A stretch of 64,000 nucleotides of DNA from assembly GCA_947500545.1 (NCBI GenBank), contig CANMSO010000008.1, positions 186,001-250,000 on the forward strand, written 5' to 3'. The translations under genes were made by a program, and so were the position numbers. Below, piece after piece: positions 50,613-61,052 of the stretch. The notes beneath the pieces are model-generated. The model made no database searches. It was given only the letters and a program-made list of their open reading frames with translations, and was not told where the DNA came from. Each line of letters starts with the position of its first letter. Position 1 is the stretch's first letter. The stretch comes from an uncultured Aquimarina sp. (GTDB taxonomy: Bacteria > Bacteroidota > Bacteroidia > Flavobacteriales > Flavobacteriaceae).

Positions 50613-51884
50613 TTACCTAAGAATGGTTTGAGTTCTATCTGGTCCTACAGATACTATGGTAATTGGTGTTTCTAGTTCTTTTTCCAAAAAGGCTATATAT
50701 TCATTTAACTCTTTGGGCAATTGAGAAGCATCATTCATTCCTGTGAGATCCTCAGACCAACCTTTCATTTCGGTATAGATAGGTGTAACATTTTCAGATT
50801 CTATATTATATGGTAAATGAGTAATTGTTTTACCTTGATATTTATAGGCTGTACATACTTTTAAAGTTTTAAATCCACTTAAAACATCACCTTTCATCAT
50901 CATTAACTTAGTAACACCGTTTACATGTACGGCATATTTTAATGCCACAAGGTCTAGCCATCCACATCTTCTAGGTCTGCCCGTTGTTGCACCAAATTCG
51001 TTACCTACACGCGCCATAGTTTCTCCGTCGTTATCAAACAGTTCAGTCGGGAAAGGTCCGCTACCTACTCGGGTAGTGTAAGCCTTAAAAATTCCAAAAA
51101 CATCTTTAATTTTATTAGGAGCAATACCTAAGCCGGTACATGCACCCGCAGCTGTAGTGTTTGAGGAAGTTACAAAAGGGTAAGTTCCAAAATCAATATC
51201 CAATAAAGATCCTTGCGCACCTTCTGCCAGAATTGTTTTTCCTTCTTTCTGAGCTTGATGCAAATATTCTTCGCTATCGATAAAAGTAAGTGATTTTAGT
51301 ACTTTAACCGCTTCAAAAAATTCACGTTCTAATTCTTCTAAATCGTACTCGATTTTAGCATCATAGAAATCGATCATTGCTTCATGCTTATTTGCCAATG
51401 TACGGTAGCGCTCTTTCCAATTACTTAATTCTAAATCACCGACACGAATACCATTCCTACCGGTTTTATCCATATAAGTGGGTCCAATTCCTTTAAGGGT
51501 AGATCCTATTTTGGCTTTTCCTTTTGAAGCCTCAGATGCTGCATCCAGAATTCTATGTGTTGGTAATATCAAATGTGCTTTTCTGGAAATTACCAGTTTA
51601 GATTTGTAGTCCAGATTAAATTTATCTAGATTGTCTAATTCTTTTTTGAAAATAACCGGGTCAATTACCACTCCATTTCCAACCAAATTAATGGCTTTGT
51701 CATGAAAGATACCACTAGGGATGGTATGTAATACATGTTTGATTCCGTCAAATTCTAGAGTGTGCCCTGCATTTGGACCTCCCTGAAATCTAGCAATTAT
51801 ATCATAATCTTTTGTAAGAACGTCTACAATTTTTCCTTTACCTTCGTCTCCCCATTGAAGACCAAGTAATAAGTTTACCGCCAT
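50613..51884 (-). CDS. purA: Adenylosuccinate synthase
   Basis: LLLGLQWGDEGKGKIVD, GGPNAGHT, TTGRPRRCGWLDL. Confidence 0.98.
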   Translation of the reverse strand: MAVNLLLGLQWGDEGKGKIVDVLTKDYDIIARFQGGPNAGHTLEFDGIKHVLHTIPSGIFHDKAINLVGNGVVIDPVIFKKELDNLDKFNLDYKSKLVISRKAHLILPTHRILDAASEASKGKAKIGSTLKGIGPTYMDKTGRNGIRVGDLELSNWKERYRTLANKHEAMIDFYDAKIEYDLEELEREFFEAVKVLKSLTFIDSEEYLHQAQKEGKTILAEGAQGSLLDIDFGTYPFVTSSNTTAAGACTGLGIAPNKIKDVFGIFKAYTTRVGSGPFPTELFDNDGETMARVGNEFGATTGRPRRCGWLDLVALKYAVHVNGVTKLMMMKGDVLSGFKTLKVCTAYKYQGKTITHLPYNIESENVTPIYTEMKGWSEDLTGMNDASQLPKELNEYIAFLEKELETPITIVSVGPDRTQTILR

Positions 51885-52351
51885 TAGTTGTCTTGATTAG
51901 TTGGTTTCTTTTTAGTTCCGTAGAAATACAAAGAGTGATTTGTAATATCTACATCAAAAATTTCTTCTATTGTTTTTTTTATGGATTGAATTCTTGGATC
52001 ACAGAATTCGAGAACATCTCCTGTATCTGTAAGGATAAGGTGATCGTGTTGTCTATCAAAATAGGATTTTTCATATTGGGCCTGATTTTGCCCAAATTGA
52101 TGTTTTCTAACCAGTTTGCAGTCTAAAAGGAGTTCGATAGTATTATATAAGGTAGCACGACTAACCCTATAATTTTTATTTTTCATTTTGATATATAAAG
52201 ATTCTATATCAAAATGCTCGTCACTTTCATAAATCTCCTGAAGTATGGCATATCGTTCTGGTGTTTTTCTATGACCATTTTCTTCTAAGAAACTGGTAAA
52301 CACGTTTTTAACGATATTTTGATCATTTTGTGTTGTTGCTCTAATACTCAT
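51884..52351 (-). CDS. Fur family transcriptional regulator
   Basis: [51 protein letters not shown] motif. Confidence 0.9.
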   Translation of the reverse strand: MSIRATTQNDQNIVKNVFTSFLEENGHRKTPERYAILQEIYESDEHFDIESLYIKMKNKNYRVSRATLYNTIELLLDCKLVRKHQFGQNQAQYEKSYFDRQHDHLILTDTGDVLEFCDPRIQSIKKTIEEIFDVDITNHSLYFYGTKKKPTNQDN

Positions 52352-52381
52352 ACGCTTGAAAACGCAAAGTTACATTATTTT

Positions 52382-54586
52382 TTATTCTCTGACTACTTTA
52401 TCAATACCACTTATTTTCGAAAGGTTTTTCATTACCGTTTTCAGGGTGTTTTTGTTTTTTACTCCTACTGTTATTTTACCGATAAATACCCCGTCATTGG
52501 TATCAAAATTCATGCTGTAAATGGCAAGATGCATGTTATTAGAAATTATTTGAGTTACTTCATTTACTACACCAATATTATCTATGCCATTAAGTCTAAT
52601 AACGGCCTTGAATTCTTCCTGACTAGAATCGATCCATTTTGCAGGCATAATACGATAGGCATAATTACTTTGCAGTTGCAATGCGTTTGGACAGTTATTT
52701 TTGTGAACTTTTATACCTTCATTTACTGTAATAAATCCAAAAACATCATCTCCAGGAATTGGATTACAGCAATTAGACAATTTATATTCTAATTTTTCAG
52801 AATCTTTACCAAAAACTAGCAAGTCGTATTTAGATGTTATTTCTTCTCTATTAACGTCTTTGACATTACCTCTTCGAATTCTATTTTTAATAAAATTCAT
52901 GAATACATTGCTACGGGTAGTGGCAAACTCCTTGATTTTTTGGTTGTCAATAGTTCCTATTCCAACTCTATAAAAAAGATCTAGACTAGTTTTAAGTTTA
53001 AAATATAAAACAAGTTCATTTATAACTTTTTCACCCATTGTAATCTTTTGTGAGCGAAGTTTACGTTTTAAAATAGCTTTACCATCTTCTGCAATTTGCT
53101 TTTTTTCATCACGTAAAGCAGATTTTATTTTTGCTCTCGCTCTTGCCGTTGTAGAGTAATCTAACCAGCTAGATGAAGGTTTCGATTTGGTCGAAGTAAT
53201 AATTTCTACTTGATCACCACTTTTGAGTTCGTGGCTTAATGGTACTAATTTTCCATTTACTCTTGCTCCTCTTGTTTTCAAGCCAACTTCTGTATGGACA
53301 CTAAAACCAAAGTCAAGAGCTGTTGCACCTTTTGGTAAAGATTTTAGGTCTCCTTCTGGAGTAAAAACAAATATTTCTTTTGCGTAAAGATTTAGTTTAA
53401 ATTCTTCTACAAAATCTACCGCATTAGCTTCAGAATTTTCTAATGCTTCCTGCAATCGATTTAACCAACCGTCTAGTCCTTGATCTTGTTTTTCTTCAGT
53501 GTTTTTGTATTTATAGTGTGCGGCATATCCTTTTTCTGCAATTTCATGCATGCGTTCACTACGAATTTGAACCTCGACCCATTGACTATCAGGGCCAACT
53601 ACTGTTATGTGCAGAGCTTCATATCCTGTCGACTTTGGTTGTGTAATCCAATCTCGTAATCTAATAGGGTTTGGTCGATAATAATCAGTAACTACGGTGT
53701 ATATCTTCCAGGCAATAAATTTTTCGTTTTCAAGGTCAGATTTATAAATAATTCGTATTGCAAACTTGTCATATACTTCATCAAATGAAATATTTTGACG
53801 TACCATTTTTCTACGTATAGAAAAAATAGATTTTGGTCTCCCTTTTATGGTATAGTTTAGCCCTTCTTTATCTAGCCCTTCTCTTATGCGATCAGAAAAC
53901 CTTTTAATATATAAGTCTTGCTCTTCTTTACTTTCCTTTATTTTTTCTAGAATATCCTTATAAACTTCAGGCTCGGTATATTTTAGTCCTAAGTCTTCTA
54001 ACTCTGTTTTTATGTTATATAACCCTATTCTATGTGCTAATGGAGCATATATATAGAGCGTTTCGGATGCAATTTTTACTTGTTTGTCCGGCCGCATAGA
54101 ATCCATAGTTTGCATGTTATGCAAACGATCCGCAATCTTAATAATGATGACACGTACATCATCATTAAGTGTAAGCAGCATTTTTCTGAAATTTTCTGCT
54201 TGTAAGGATATGTCTCTGTCTTTTTTAAGAGAAGAAATTTTGGTTAGTCCGTCTACTATACGTGCTACGGTTTCCCCAAACATTTGTTCAATATCTATAA
54301 GAGTATATTCTGTATCCTCAACCACATCATGAAGTAAAGCTGCGGCAATGGATGTAGCGTCAAGACCAATCTCACTTGCCACAATTTTGGCAACCGCAAT
54401 TGGGTGAAAAATGTAAGCTTCTCCACTTTTACGCCGTTGATCTTTATGAGCATCAACAGCAACGTCAAAAGCTTGACGTATAAGTGTCTTGTCTTCTTTT
54501 GAAAGATCTCTATAGCTAATACGAAGCAATTCTTTGTATTGCTTGGTGATCTGTTTGTTTTCTTCCTCTATAGCAGCTTCAGTCAT
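52382..54586 (-). CDS. RelA/SpoT bifunctional (p)ppGpp synthetase/hydrolase
   Basis: HD domain (HPIAVAKIVASEIGLDATSIAAALLHDVVEDT), synthetase domain, TGS, C-terminal ACT. Confidence 0.96.
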   Translation of the reverse strand: MTEAAIEEENKQITKQYKELLRISYRDLSKEDKTLIRQAFDVAVDAHKDQRRKSGEAYIFHPIAVAKIVASEIGLDATSIAAALLHDVVEDTEYTLIDIEQMFGETVARIVDGLTKISSLKKDRDISLQAENFRKMLLTLNDDVRVIIIKIADRLHNMQTMDSMRPDKQVKIASETLYIYAPLAHRIGLYNIKTELEDLGLKYTEPEVYKDILEKIKESKEEQDLYIKRFSDRIREGLDKEGLNYTIKGRPKSIFSIRRKMVRQNISFDEVYDKFAIRIIYKSDLENEKFIAWKIYTVVTDYYRPNPIRLRDWITQPKSTGYEALHITVVGPDSQWVEVQIRSERMHEIAEKGYAAHYKYKNTEEKQDQGLDGWLNRLQEALENSEANAVDFVEEFKLNLYAKEIFVFTPEGDLKSLPKGATALDFGFSVHTEVGLKTRGARVNGKLVPLSHELKSGDQVEIITSTKSKPSSSWLDYSTTARARAKIKSALRDEKKQIAEDGKAILKRKLRSQKITMGEKVINELVLYFKLKTSLDLFYRVGIGTIDNQKIKEFATTRSNVFMNFIKNRIRRGNVKDVNREEITSKYDLLVFGKDSEKLEYKLSNCCNPIPGDDVFGFITVNEGIKVHKNNCPNALQLQSNYAYRIMPAKWIDSSQEEFKAVIRLNGIDNIGVVNEVTQIISNNMHLAIYSMNFDTNDGVFIGKITVGVKNKNTLKTVMKNLSKISGIDKVVRE

Positions 54587-54761
54587 AACATAAAGTTTTC
54601 TAAGAAAGCCCTATTTTAGCATTGTGTGTAATATCCCCCTTAATTATATTAATTGACAAAAATTGTGCCTTAATTATAGGCAACAAATTTGGTATTTCGT
54701 CAAGAATAATAATTAAAAGTACAATTAAGAATTGTAACAACCAAGCACTTCTGTAATGGAT

Positions 54762-55994
54762 TTATTCTCTAAGATTTTTAATTCTTTGTAAAAGAGTAGG
54801 GTGCGAGTAATGTATAAATACCATTGCCGGATGTGGGGTGAGATTACTAAAGTTATTTTTCGAAAGTTTCTTTAGACTATTTATAAGTGCTTCATTATCA
54901 TATGTGCTTTTTGCAAAGTCATCTGCCTGATATTCAAATGCCCTAGAGACAACATTCATGATTAACCCGGTAACTTCAGAAATCGGACTGTATAAAATGC
55001 CAAAAGCAATAAGTCCTATATGAAAAGACGGTATTCTTACTCCTAAAGCCTCAGAAAGAAGTGGATTTGCTATAAAAAGAGACAAAAACCAAAGAGTTAC
55101 ACCTGTAAGAGCAATAGATAATATCAAGTTCATTATTACATGTCTTTTTTTATAGTGACCTACTTCATGGGCCAAAACGGCAACTATTTCTTCATTTTCA
55201 AGATCTTTTATTAGGGTGTCATAAAGAGTAATTCTTTTTTCACTTCCGAATCCTGAGAAGTAAGCATTTGCTTTAGTACTTCTTTTTGAACCATCTATGA
55301 CAAATATATCTTTTAATTGAAACCCTACCTTTTTAGAGTAAGCCTCAATAGTATTTCTAAGTTCTCCAGGTTCTAAAGGGGTTTGATTGTTAAATATTGG
55401 CACTATCAGTTTTGCATAGAACATATTCATTGCTATTGTAAAAATAGATACTAGTGCCCATGCATATATCCAAAAAGTTTTTCCAGTAATTTCATAAAAC
55501 CACATGATTAGTGCTAAAAGAGAACCGCCAACCACTATCATCATTATTAAACTTTTCAGTTTATCAATAAAAAAAGTTTTTATCGAAGTTTTGTTGAAAC
55601 CAAACTTTTCCTCAATAACAAAAATTTTATAATACAGAGTAGGAGTAGAAAGGATATCACTTCCAACCATTATTATTCCAAAAAAAATAAGACCAATGAT
55701 TACTGGGTTTTCTGAGAAACTTCGGGCAATATTATCTACCCAAGCAAAGCCATCTAAAAAGAAAAAAAGAAGCATTATGATCAAGGAAATACTTGACGAC
55801 ACCATTTTGAATTTGTAGTTAGCTTTTTTGTACGCTATAGATTTTCTATATTCATCTTCTGGGTAAACGTCTGAAAGTTCCTCTGGAATCTTATCATCGT
55901 AGTGTCGAGCATTAAGAATATCCAACAAAGAATCTATCAGGAATACAATAATAACTATGGCAATCAGTAAATAAAATAGGGAATAAGCGGTCAT
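54762..55994 (-). CDS. M48 family metallopeptidase (Ste24/CAAX prenyl protease 1-like)
   Basis: HEVGHYKKRH zinc motif; SGFGSEKRITLYDTLI; C-terminal THPAMVFIHYSHPTLLQRI. Confidence 0.93.
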   Translation of the reverse strand: MTAYSLFYLLIAIVIIVFLIDSLLDILNARHYDDKIPEELSDVYPEDEYRKSIAYKKANYKFKMVSSSISLIIMLLFFFLDGFAWVDNIARSFSENPVIIGLIFFGIIMVGSDILSTPTLYYKIFVIEEKFGFNKTSIKTFFIDKLKSLIMMIVVGGSLLALIMWFYEITGKTFWIYAWALVSIFTIAMNMFYAKLIVPIFNNQTPLEPGELRNTIEAYSKKVGFQLKDIFVIDGSKRSTKANAYFSGFGSEKRITLYDTLIKDLENEEIVAVLAHEVGHYKKRHVIMNLILSIALTGVTLWFLSLFIANPLLSEALGVRIPSFHIGLIAFGILYSPISEVTGLIMNVVSRAFEYQADDFAKSTYDNEALINSLKKLSKNNFSNLTPHPAMVFIHYSHPTLLQRIKNLRE

Positions 55995-56085
55995 TAGTTT
56001 ATAGCAATTAGTAGTTCAAACATTTGGGATATGTAGGAAACGGTAAGGTAGTGATTTTTAATTTATTTTTGATGCTTTTGATTTT

Positions 56086-56898
56086 TTAGTTAGTGAAGCC
56101 ACGTTGACGCTTTGCTTCAAAAATTAGAATTCCAGCTGCTACTGAAACATTCATAGAATCTATTACACCACTCATTGGGATTTTAATATTTTGAGTTGTG
56201 TTATCTAAAAATTCTTTACTTAAGCCAGTAGCTTCAGTACCAACGACAATTGCTGTTGGTTTAGTATAATCCTGATCGCAATAATTTACAGATGTTTGTA
56301 AAGCCGCCCCATAAATATTTATTTTATGTTGTTTTAAAAAGTCAATGATTTCAGAAGTCGACCCCATAGCTATGTTACTGGTAAATACACACCCAACGCT
56401 GGACCGAATAATATTTGGATTATATATATCTGTTTTAGGATTAGCAATAAGAACGGCGTCAAGCTGAGCGGCGTCTGCAGTGCGCAACAAAGCTCCTATA
56501 TTACCAGGCTTTTCTGGAGCCTCTGCAACCAGAATAAAAGGCGTTTTTGACAATAAGGTAAAGTCCCTTATATCATGATTTTTTGAAATGGCTACGGCTA
56601 TTATCCCTTCGGTAGTGCTTCTGTAGGCCAGTTTTTGGTATATTTCTAGAGTGATTTCGAATAATTCAATAGAACGCTTTTCTGATGTATTAATTATTGT
56701 TAAAACGTCTTCATATGAAATAATTGATGGACAATAATATAGTTGTGTAATGATGTAGCCACCTTCGATCGCTAAAGATATTTCACGATTACCTTCTATG
56801 ATAAAGTTTTTTTCTTTTTTACGAACTTTAGATTTTTCCTTAAGTTGGTTAAGAAACTTTATTCTTGTATTTTGAAGGCTTGTTATCTGATTTTGCAT
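56086..56898 (-). CDS. TrmH/SpoU family RNA methyltransferase
   Basis: EAPEKPGNIGALLRTADAAQLDAVLI, VVGTEATGLS, IPMSGVIDSMNVSVAAGI. Confidence 0.94.
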   Translation of the reverse strand: MQNQITSLQNTRIKFLNQLKEKSKVRKKEKNFIIEGNREISLAIEGGYIITQLYYCPSIISYEDVLTIINTSEKRSIELFEITLEIYQKLAYRSTTEGIIAVAISKNHDIRDFTLLSKTPFILVAEAPEKPGNIGALLRTADAAQLDAVLIANPKTDIYNPNIIRSSVGCVFTSNIAMGSTSEIIDFLKQHKINIYGAALQTSVNYCDQDYTKPTAIVVGTEATGLSKEFLDNTTQNIKIPMSGVIDSMNVSVAAGILIFEAKRQRGFTN

Positions 56899-56952
56899 AC
56901 CTGCAAATATAGTGATAGCGAAATGAATGTATTTTCTTTTTTTAGCGTTTTA

Positions 56953-59718
56953 TTAGACAATATTTTTAATCAATTGCTTGATTTCTCTTATAATTTTTGG
57001 GTATGATTGCTCTAATTTGTCAAGCATTTCTGCAATACTATAAAACTCGGTATTTTCTTTTGACGCGCGTTCTATTTGTTCTAGGATATCCGCTTCATTT
57101 TTTAAACCTATTGTTTTAAAACTGGATTTAAGTTTGTGTGCTATTTCTCGTGTTATCTCACTGTTTTGTTTACTAATTGCGGATTTTAGTTTTATGTAAT
57201 CTTTTGGGGTGTCTTCAATAAATATCTGTAGGATACTTTGGATAATTTCGTTGTCATTGTCAAAAGTTTGTTTTAAAAATGATAAATCACAAATCTTTTG
57301 TTGAGTCATTAATTCAGTATCCCCAGTAATTTCTGATATTTCGTTCATATTAATAATATTGACAGCCTTTGGTTTTAGACTGAAAAGTATTTCTTCTAAT
57401 GCTTTTTCGCTTAAAGGTTTGGTTAGATAAAAATTCATTCCTGATTCTATAGCTTTCTTTTTTGATTCTGGGAAAACATCTGCAGAACAGGCAATAATTG
57501 GAATTTGACTTACAATAGGATTTTCTGATTTTCGTATTAACTCTGCTGTTTCTGGACCATCCATTACGGGCATATGCATATCCATTAGTATTAGATCATA
57601 AGTAGAGTGTTCAAGTTTTTCTAAAGCAATTTTTCCGTTGTCTGCAATATCAGCGTTTACACCCCAGTTCGATAGTAATTGTTTGATAAAAAACTGGTTC
57701 ATTTTATTGTCTTCAACTACCAGGATTTTCATTCCAGACAAGCTATTTGTGTTTTCAATGGTTGTTGTGTTTTCTTTTTCGGGAGTTTTAAAATTGCTTT
57801 TGGTGTACTTTATAGAGAAATTAAAGACAGAACCTAGTCCGGGTTTACTTTGGGCATTAAGATTTCCGCCTTGTAATTCTATTAATTGTTTTGAGATAGA
57901 AAGGCCAAGTCCCGTACCTTCTATTTTATTTTTACCAGGTTTATGAACCTGATAGAAACTTTCAAAAATAGTGGCGAGTTTATCTTCGGCAATCCCAACA
58001 CCGGTGTCTTTTACAGAAAAATTAATGGTAATATGATCGTTGTCTATGTTTTCTGGCTTTACATGTATAACTATTTCGCCTTTGTGAGTAAATTTTATTG
58101 CATTTCCTAATAGGTTAATAAGAATTTGATTAAGTCTAAGCTGATCTCCAATGATAAATTTGGGGACCAATGGGTCAATATCCATGGTAAAGTTTAATCC
58201 TTTTTCGTCTGCTTTAATTTTAAAACCTCTGGATATATTGTTTATTAATTCTAGTAGATTAAAATCAGTGTTATGTAAAGTCAGTTTTCCAGCTTCAATT
58301 TTAGAAAAATCTAGAATGTCATTGATTAAAACCAAAAGATTCTCTGCAGAAAATTGTATTCCATCTAGATTCTCCATGTCAATTTCAGGATTTCTAAAAT
58401 CACTTTTTTGCAGAATACCAGTAAGCCCTAGTATTACATTTAGGGGGGTTCTGATCTCATGACTCATGTTGGATAAGAAAACAGATTTTGCTTTTGCGGA
58501 ATTTTCTGCTACAACTTTAGCTTCTCTAATTTCATTATCTATAATTCTTTTATTTGTAATATCTCTAAAAAAGGCATTGAATAGAAAATCTCCTTTTGTT
58601 TCTATTGCAATAATTGTTAGTTCTACATAAACCGTTGTCCCATTTTTTCTGTTAACGGAAGTTTCAACTCTTTTGTTAATCAATTCATCATCTCCCGTCA
58701 TTATGTAATTACCAAAACTTCTCTTTAATTCCTGTCTAAGTTTATAAGGAACAAGAGGGTAGAGGCTTTTTCCTATCGTTTCCTCTCTTTGCAGCTCTAA
58801 TATATTTTCAGCTTGTTTATTCCAGTTTAGTACAATTCCTTGGCTATTAACCAAAATAACTCCATCCATCGCAGTTTCAAGAATGGTTGTTTTTAAATGT
58901 TCACTATGCTTTAATTCGTCTTCAACCTTTTTTCGTTCAATAATTTCTTCTGTAAGTCTTTCATTTATTTCTTCTAGGCTATATAGTTGCTTTTGCAGCA
59001 TCTTAAGCATTTGTTGCTTGCTTGGGAAGTTTATAAGGTCTTTGGCAAGGATTTCCTCTGGAATCACATTTAAAATTGCAGTAAAAGAATTTAAAAGGTG
59101 ATACGATTGAAAATGTTTTTTGTAAACTAGTAGGTAGATGTTAGTAATAGGGTTTATCCCAAGACTATTTTTTATTCTTAGAAAAATATCATTAGAAAAC
59201 TCTAAAAGATTTTTCCGTTCTTTTATCAAGTCAATATTTTGAAAGTCATAGGGAGTATCTAAATATTTTTTAATTGAAAGAATCTTGTTGTCATTATAAT
59301 TGCCAACAATTTCGGAGGATTTTTCTAATACCTGAGAGAGGAAAACTTTACATAAAATTAGCTCTTGTTCTTTAAGCGGTTCGAATATTACGCTAAAATT
59401 CTTGTATTGTAGTAAGGAGTTATGTTCTTTGTGTACTTGTTCCCTAATTGATTGTTTATCTGAGTGTTTTGGTGTTTTTTTTTCTGTGATATATCCTTCT
59501 AGAAGTAAATATATTTCAGGAAGGGATTCGATCTTTTTTGACAAAGATGATTCTTTAAAAGCCTTGATTTTGATTTTTAGATTGGCTTTACTAATAGAAA
59601 TATCGACCTCGTTCCATAGGAAATCAATAAGATCAGTTATTTTCTGTTCTTCTGCATTCTTCGGCGGACCGGCTTTCTTTGGAGGGATTATTTTTTTAAG
59701 CCAACTTAAGATCATCAT
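56953..59718 (-). CDS. Hybrid sensor histidine kinase (PAS-HisKA-HATPase-REC-HPt)
   Basis: PAS; SNMSHEIRTPLNVILGL; GTGLGLSISKQLIELQGG; ILVVEDNKMNQ..DLILMDMHMPVMDG; HPt REIAHKLKSSFKTIGL. Confidence 0.94.
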   Translation of the reverse strand: MMILSWLKKIIPPKKAGPPKNAEEQKITDLIDFLWNEVDISISKANLKIKIKAFKESSLSKKIESLPEIYLLLEGYITEKKTPKHSDKQSIREQVHKEHNSLLQYKNFSVIFEPLKEQELILCKVFLSQVLEKSSEIVGNYNDNKILSIKKYLDTPYDFQNIDLIKERKNLLEFSNDIFLRIKNSLGINPITNIYLLVYKKHFQSYHLLNSFTAILNVIPEEILAKDLINFPSKQQMLKMLQKQLYSLEEINERLTEEIIERKKVEDELKHSEHLKTTILETAMDGVILVNSQGIVLNWNKQAENILELQREETIGKSLYPLVPYKLRQELKRSFGNYIMTGDDELINKRVETSVNRKNGTTVYVELTIIAIETKGDFLFNAFFRDITNKRIIDNEIREAKVVAENSAKAKSVFLSNMSHEIRTPLNVILGLTGILQKSDFRNPEIDMENLDGIQFSAENLLVLINDILDFSKIEAGKLTLHNTDFNLLELINNISRGFKIKADEKGLNFTMDIDPLVPKFIIGDQLRLNQILINLLGNAIKFTHKGEIVIHVKPENIDNDHITINFSVKDTGVGIAEDKLATIFESFYQVHKPGKNKIEGTGLGLSISKQLIELQGGNLNAQSKPGLGSVFNFSIKYTKSNFKTPEKENTTTIENTNSLSGMKILVVEDNKMNQFFIKQLLSNWGVNADIADNGKIALEKLEHSTYDLILMDMHMPVMDGPETAELIRKSENPIVSQIPIIACSADVFPESKKKAIESGMNFYLTKPLSEKALEEILFSLKPKAVNIINMNEISEITGDTELMTQQKICDLSFLKQTFDNDNEIIQSILQIFIEDTPKDYIKLKSAISKQNSEITREIAHKLKSSFKTIGLKNEADILEQIERASKENTEFYSIAEMLDKLEQSYPKIIREIKQLIKNIV

Positions 59719-59721
59719 GGG

Positions 59722-60126
59722 TCATATTTTGCTAGCTTTATATATTTTATAAAAACCTAATGCAGATAAACCCCAGGTAAGAATTAAGGCGATAAACCAA
59801 ATGTAGTTGCCCATGGTGTTTCCAAAAATATTTTTGAAAATATTATAATTAAAAATATGCGCTATTTGCATATGAAGATGTCCAAGAGCCATAACAACAA
59901 ATCCCCATGCTAGTAATGTCATACCGGATCCAAATTTTCCACCTTTTAGTTTTGTAGCTGTTAGAAAACTAAAAACAAGGGCAATTGCTAGAAAAGGCAT
60001 TTCTAGAAGTCCGAATATCTGTTCAGCACCTAATAAAGAATTAGAATGATCACTATGGTCTTGTGCGAATAGTGAGTCACTTATTAGAAATAAACTTAAT
60101 ATAAGTAAGAAGTATTGTTTTTTCAT
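59722..60126 (-). CDS. Small membrane protein, function unknown
   Basis: 134 aa, signal peptide plus TM segments; 3 nt from the hybrid kinase start. Confidence 0.6.
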   Translation of the reverse strand: MKKQYFLLILSLFLISDSLFAQDHSDHSNSLLGAEQIFGLLEMPFLAIALVFSFLTATKLKGGKFGSGMTLLAWGFVVMALGHLHMQIAHIFNYNIFKNIFGNTMGNYIWFIALILTWGLSALGFYKIYKASKI

Positions 60127-60232
60127 AAGTATGCGGTTTGGATAAAAATAGGTAAAAAATACGGTTTTATTGCATTTTTAATAGATTAAATACAATTTTA
60201 ATCGATAAAGTGCGAATTTAGATTTTGTGAAA

Positions 60233-60265
60233 ACAAAAAAAAGCCTGCTCTAGAGCAGGCTTTTT
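60233..60265 (-). terminator. Terminator of the thrS-infC-rpmI-rplT operon
   Basis: AAAGCCTGCTC-TA-GAGCAGGCTTT with T-run on the minus strand after the stem. Confidence 0.9.
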
Positions 60266-60298
60266 ATATAAATGAGATTGTATTGTTTTACTAAAAGA

Positions 60299-60643
60299 TT
60301 ACTTTACTTTTTCTACAATCGCTTTAAAAGCTTCTGGGTTGTTCATCGCTAAATCAGCAAGAACCTTACGGTTAAGCTCTATATTATTAGCTTTAACTTT
60401 TCCCATAAATTGAGAATAAGACATACCATGTAAACGGGCACCTGCATTAATACGTGTGATCCATAAAGCACGGAACGTTCTCTTTTTGTTTCTGCGGTCT
60501 CTATAAGCATATGACATTGCTTTGTCTACCGCATTTTTTGCTACAGTCCAAACGTTTTTACGACGTCCGAAGTAACCTTTTGCTTGCTTAAGAACTTTTT
60601 TTCTCCTAGCTCTTTTTGCAACAGAATTTACTGATCTTGGCAT
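60299..60643 (-). CDS. rplT: 50S ribosomal protein L20
   Basis: [39 protein letters not shown]. Confidence 0.99.
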   Translation of the reverse strand: MPRSVNSVAKRARRKKVLKQAKGYFGRRKNVWTVAKNAVDKAMSYAYRDRRNKKRTFRALWITRINAGARLHGMSYSQFMGKVKANNIELNRKVLADLAMNNPEAFKAIVEKVK

Positions 60644-60661
60644 AATTTTAAATTTTTTAGT

Positions 60662-60689
60662 AGCAGGCGGTTGATAATCAACACTTGCT
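60662..60689 (-). other. Inverted-repeat hairpin immediately upstream of rplT
   Basis: Minus-strand AGCAAGTGTTGATTATCAACCGCCTGCT; outer AGCA/TGCT and inner GTTGA/TCAAC pair around an internal loop. Confidence 0.5.
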
Positions 60690-60785
60690 CATTATAATTT
60701 TATATTGTAATTCGAAAATTGTCAATGTAAAATTTGATGGCCTAACTCCTGGGTTTGTAATAATTTTAACCTGATTAAAAAATAA

Positions 60786-60983
60786 TTACTTTAAACGTAA
60801 TTGTTCTTTAATACTATTTTCATCGCTTTTATGCACTAATGTTGCGTGCGTTAAAGCAAGCTTACGCTTTTTAGATTTTTTTGTCAGAATATGACTCTTA
60901 AAAGCGTGCTTTCTTTTGATTTTACCAGTACCGGTAAGCTTAAACCGCTTCTTTGCACTGGATTTTGTTTTCATTTTAGGCAT
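60786..60983 (-). CDS. rpmI: 50S ribosomal protein L35
   Basis: [42 protein letters not shown]. Confidence 0.99.
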   Translation of the reverse strand: MPKMKTKSSAKKRFKLTGTGKIKRKHAFKSHILTKKSKKRKLALTHATLVHKSDENSIKEQLRLK

Positions 60984-61020
60984 TTGATCCTTGTTTTAAT
61001 AATCTCACTTATTATCTTAA

Positions 61021-61043
61021 TAATTCTTTTTCTGAAAGAATTA
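61021..61043 (-). other. Hairpin between infC stop and rpmI start
   Basis: TAATTCTTT / AAAGAATTA, 9-bp stem with 5-nt loop. Confidence 0.5.
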
Positions 61044-61052
61044 TGTGTGTTT

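Noticed and set aside
52319-52792. Plus-strand ORF 157 aa antisense to the relA/spoT 3' end
   Set aside because: Shadow ORF of a well-supported gene; Phe/Tyr-rich composition typical of antisense AT-rich coding.
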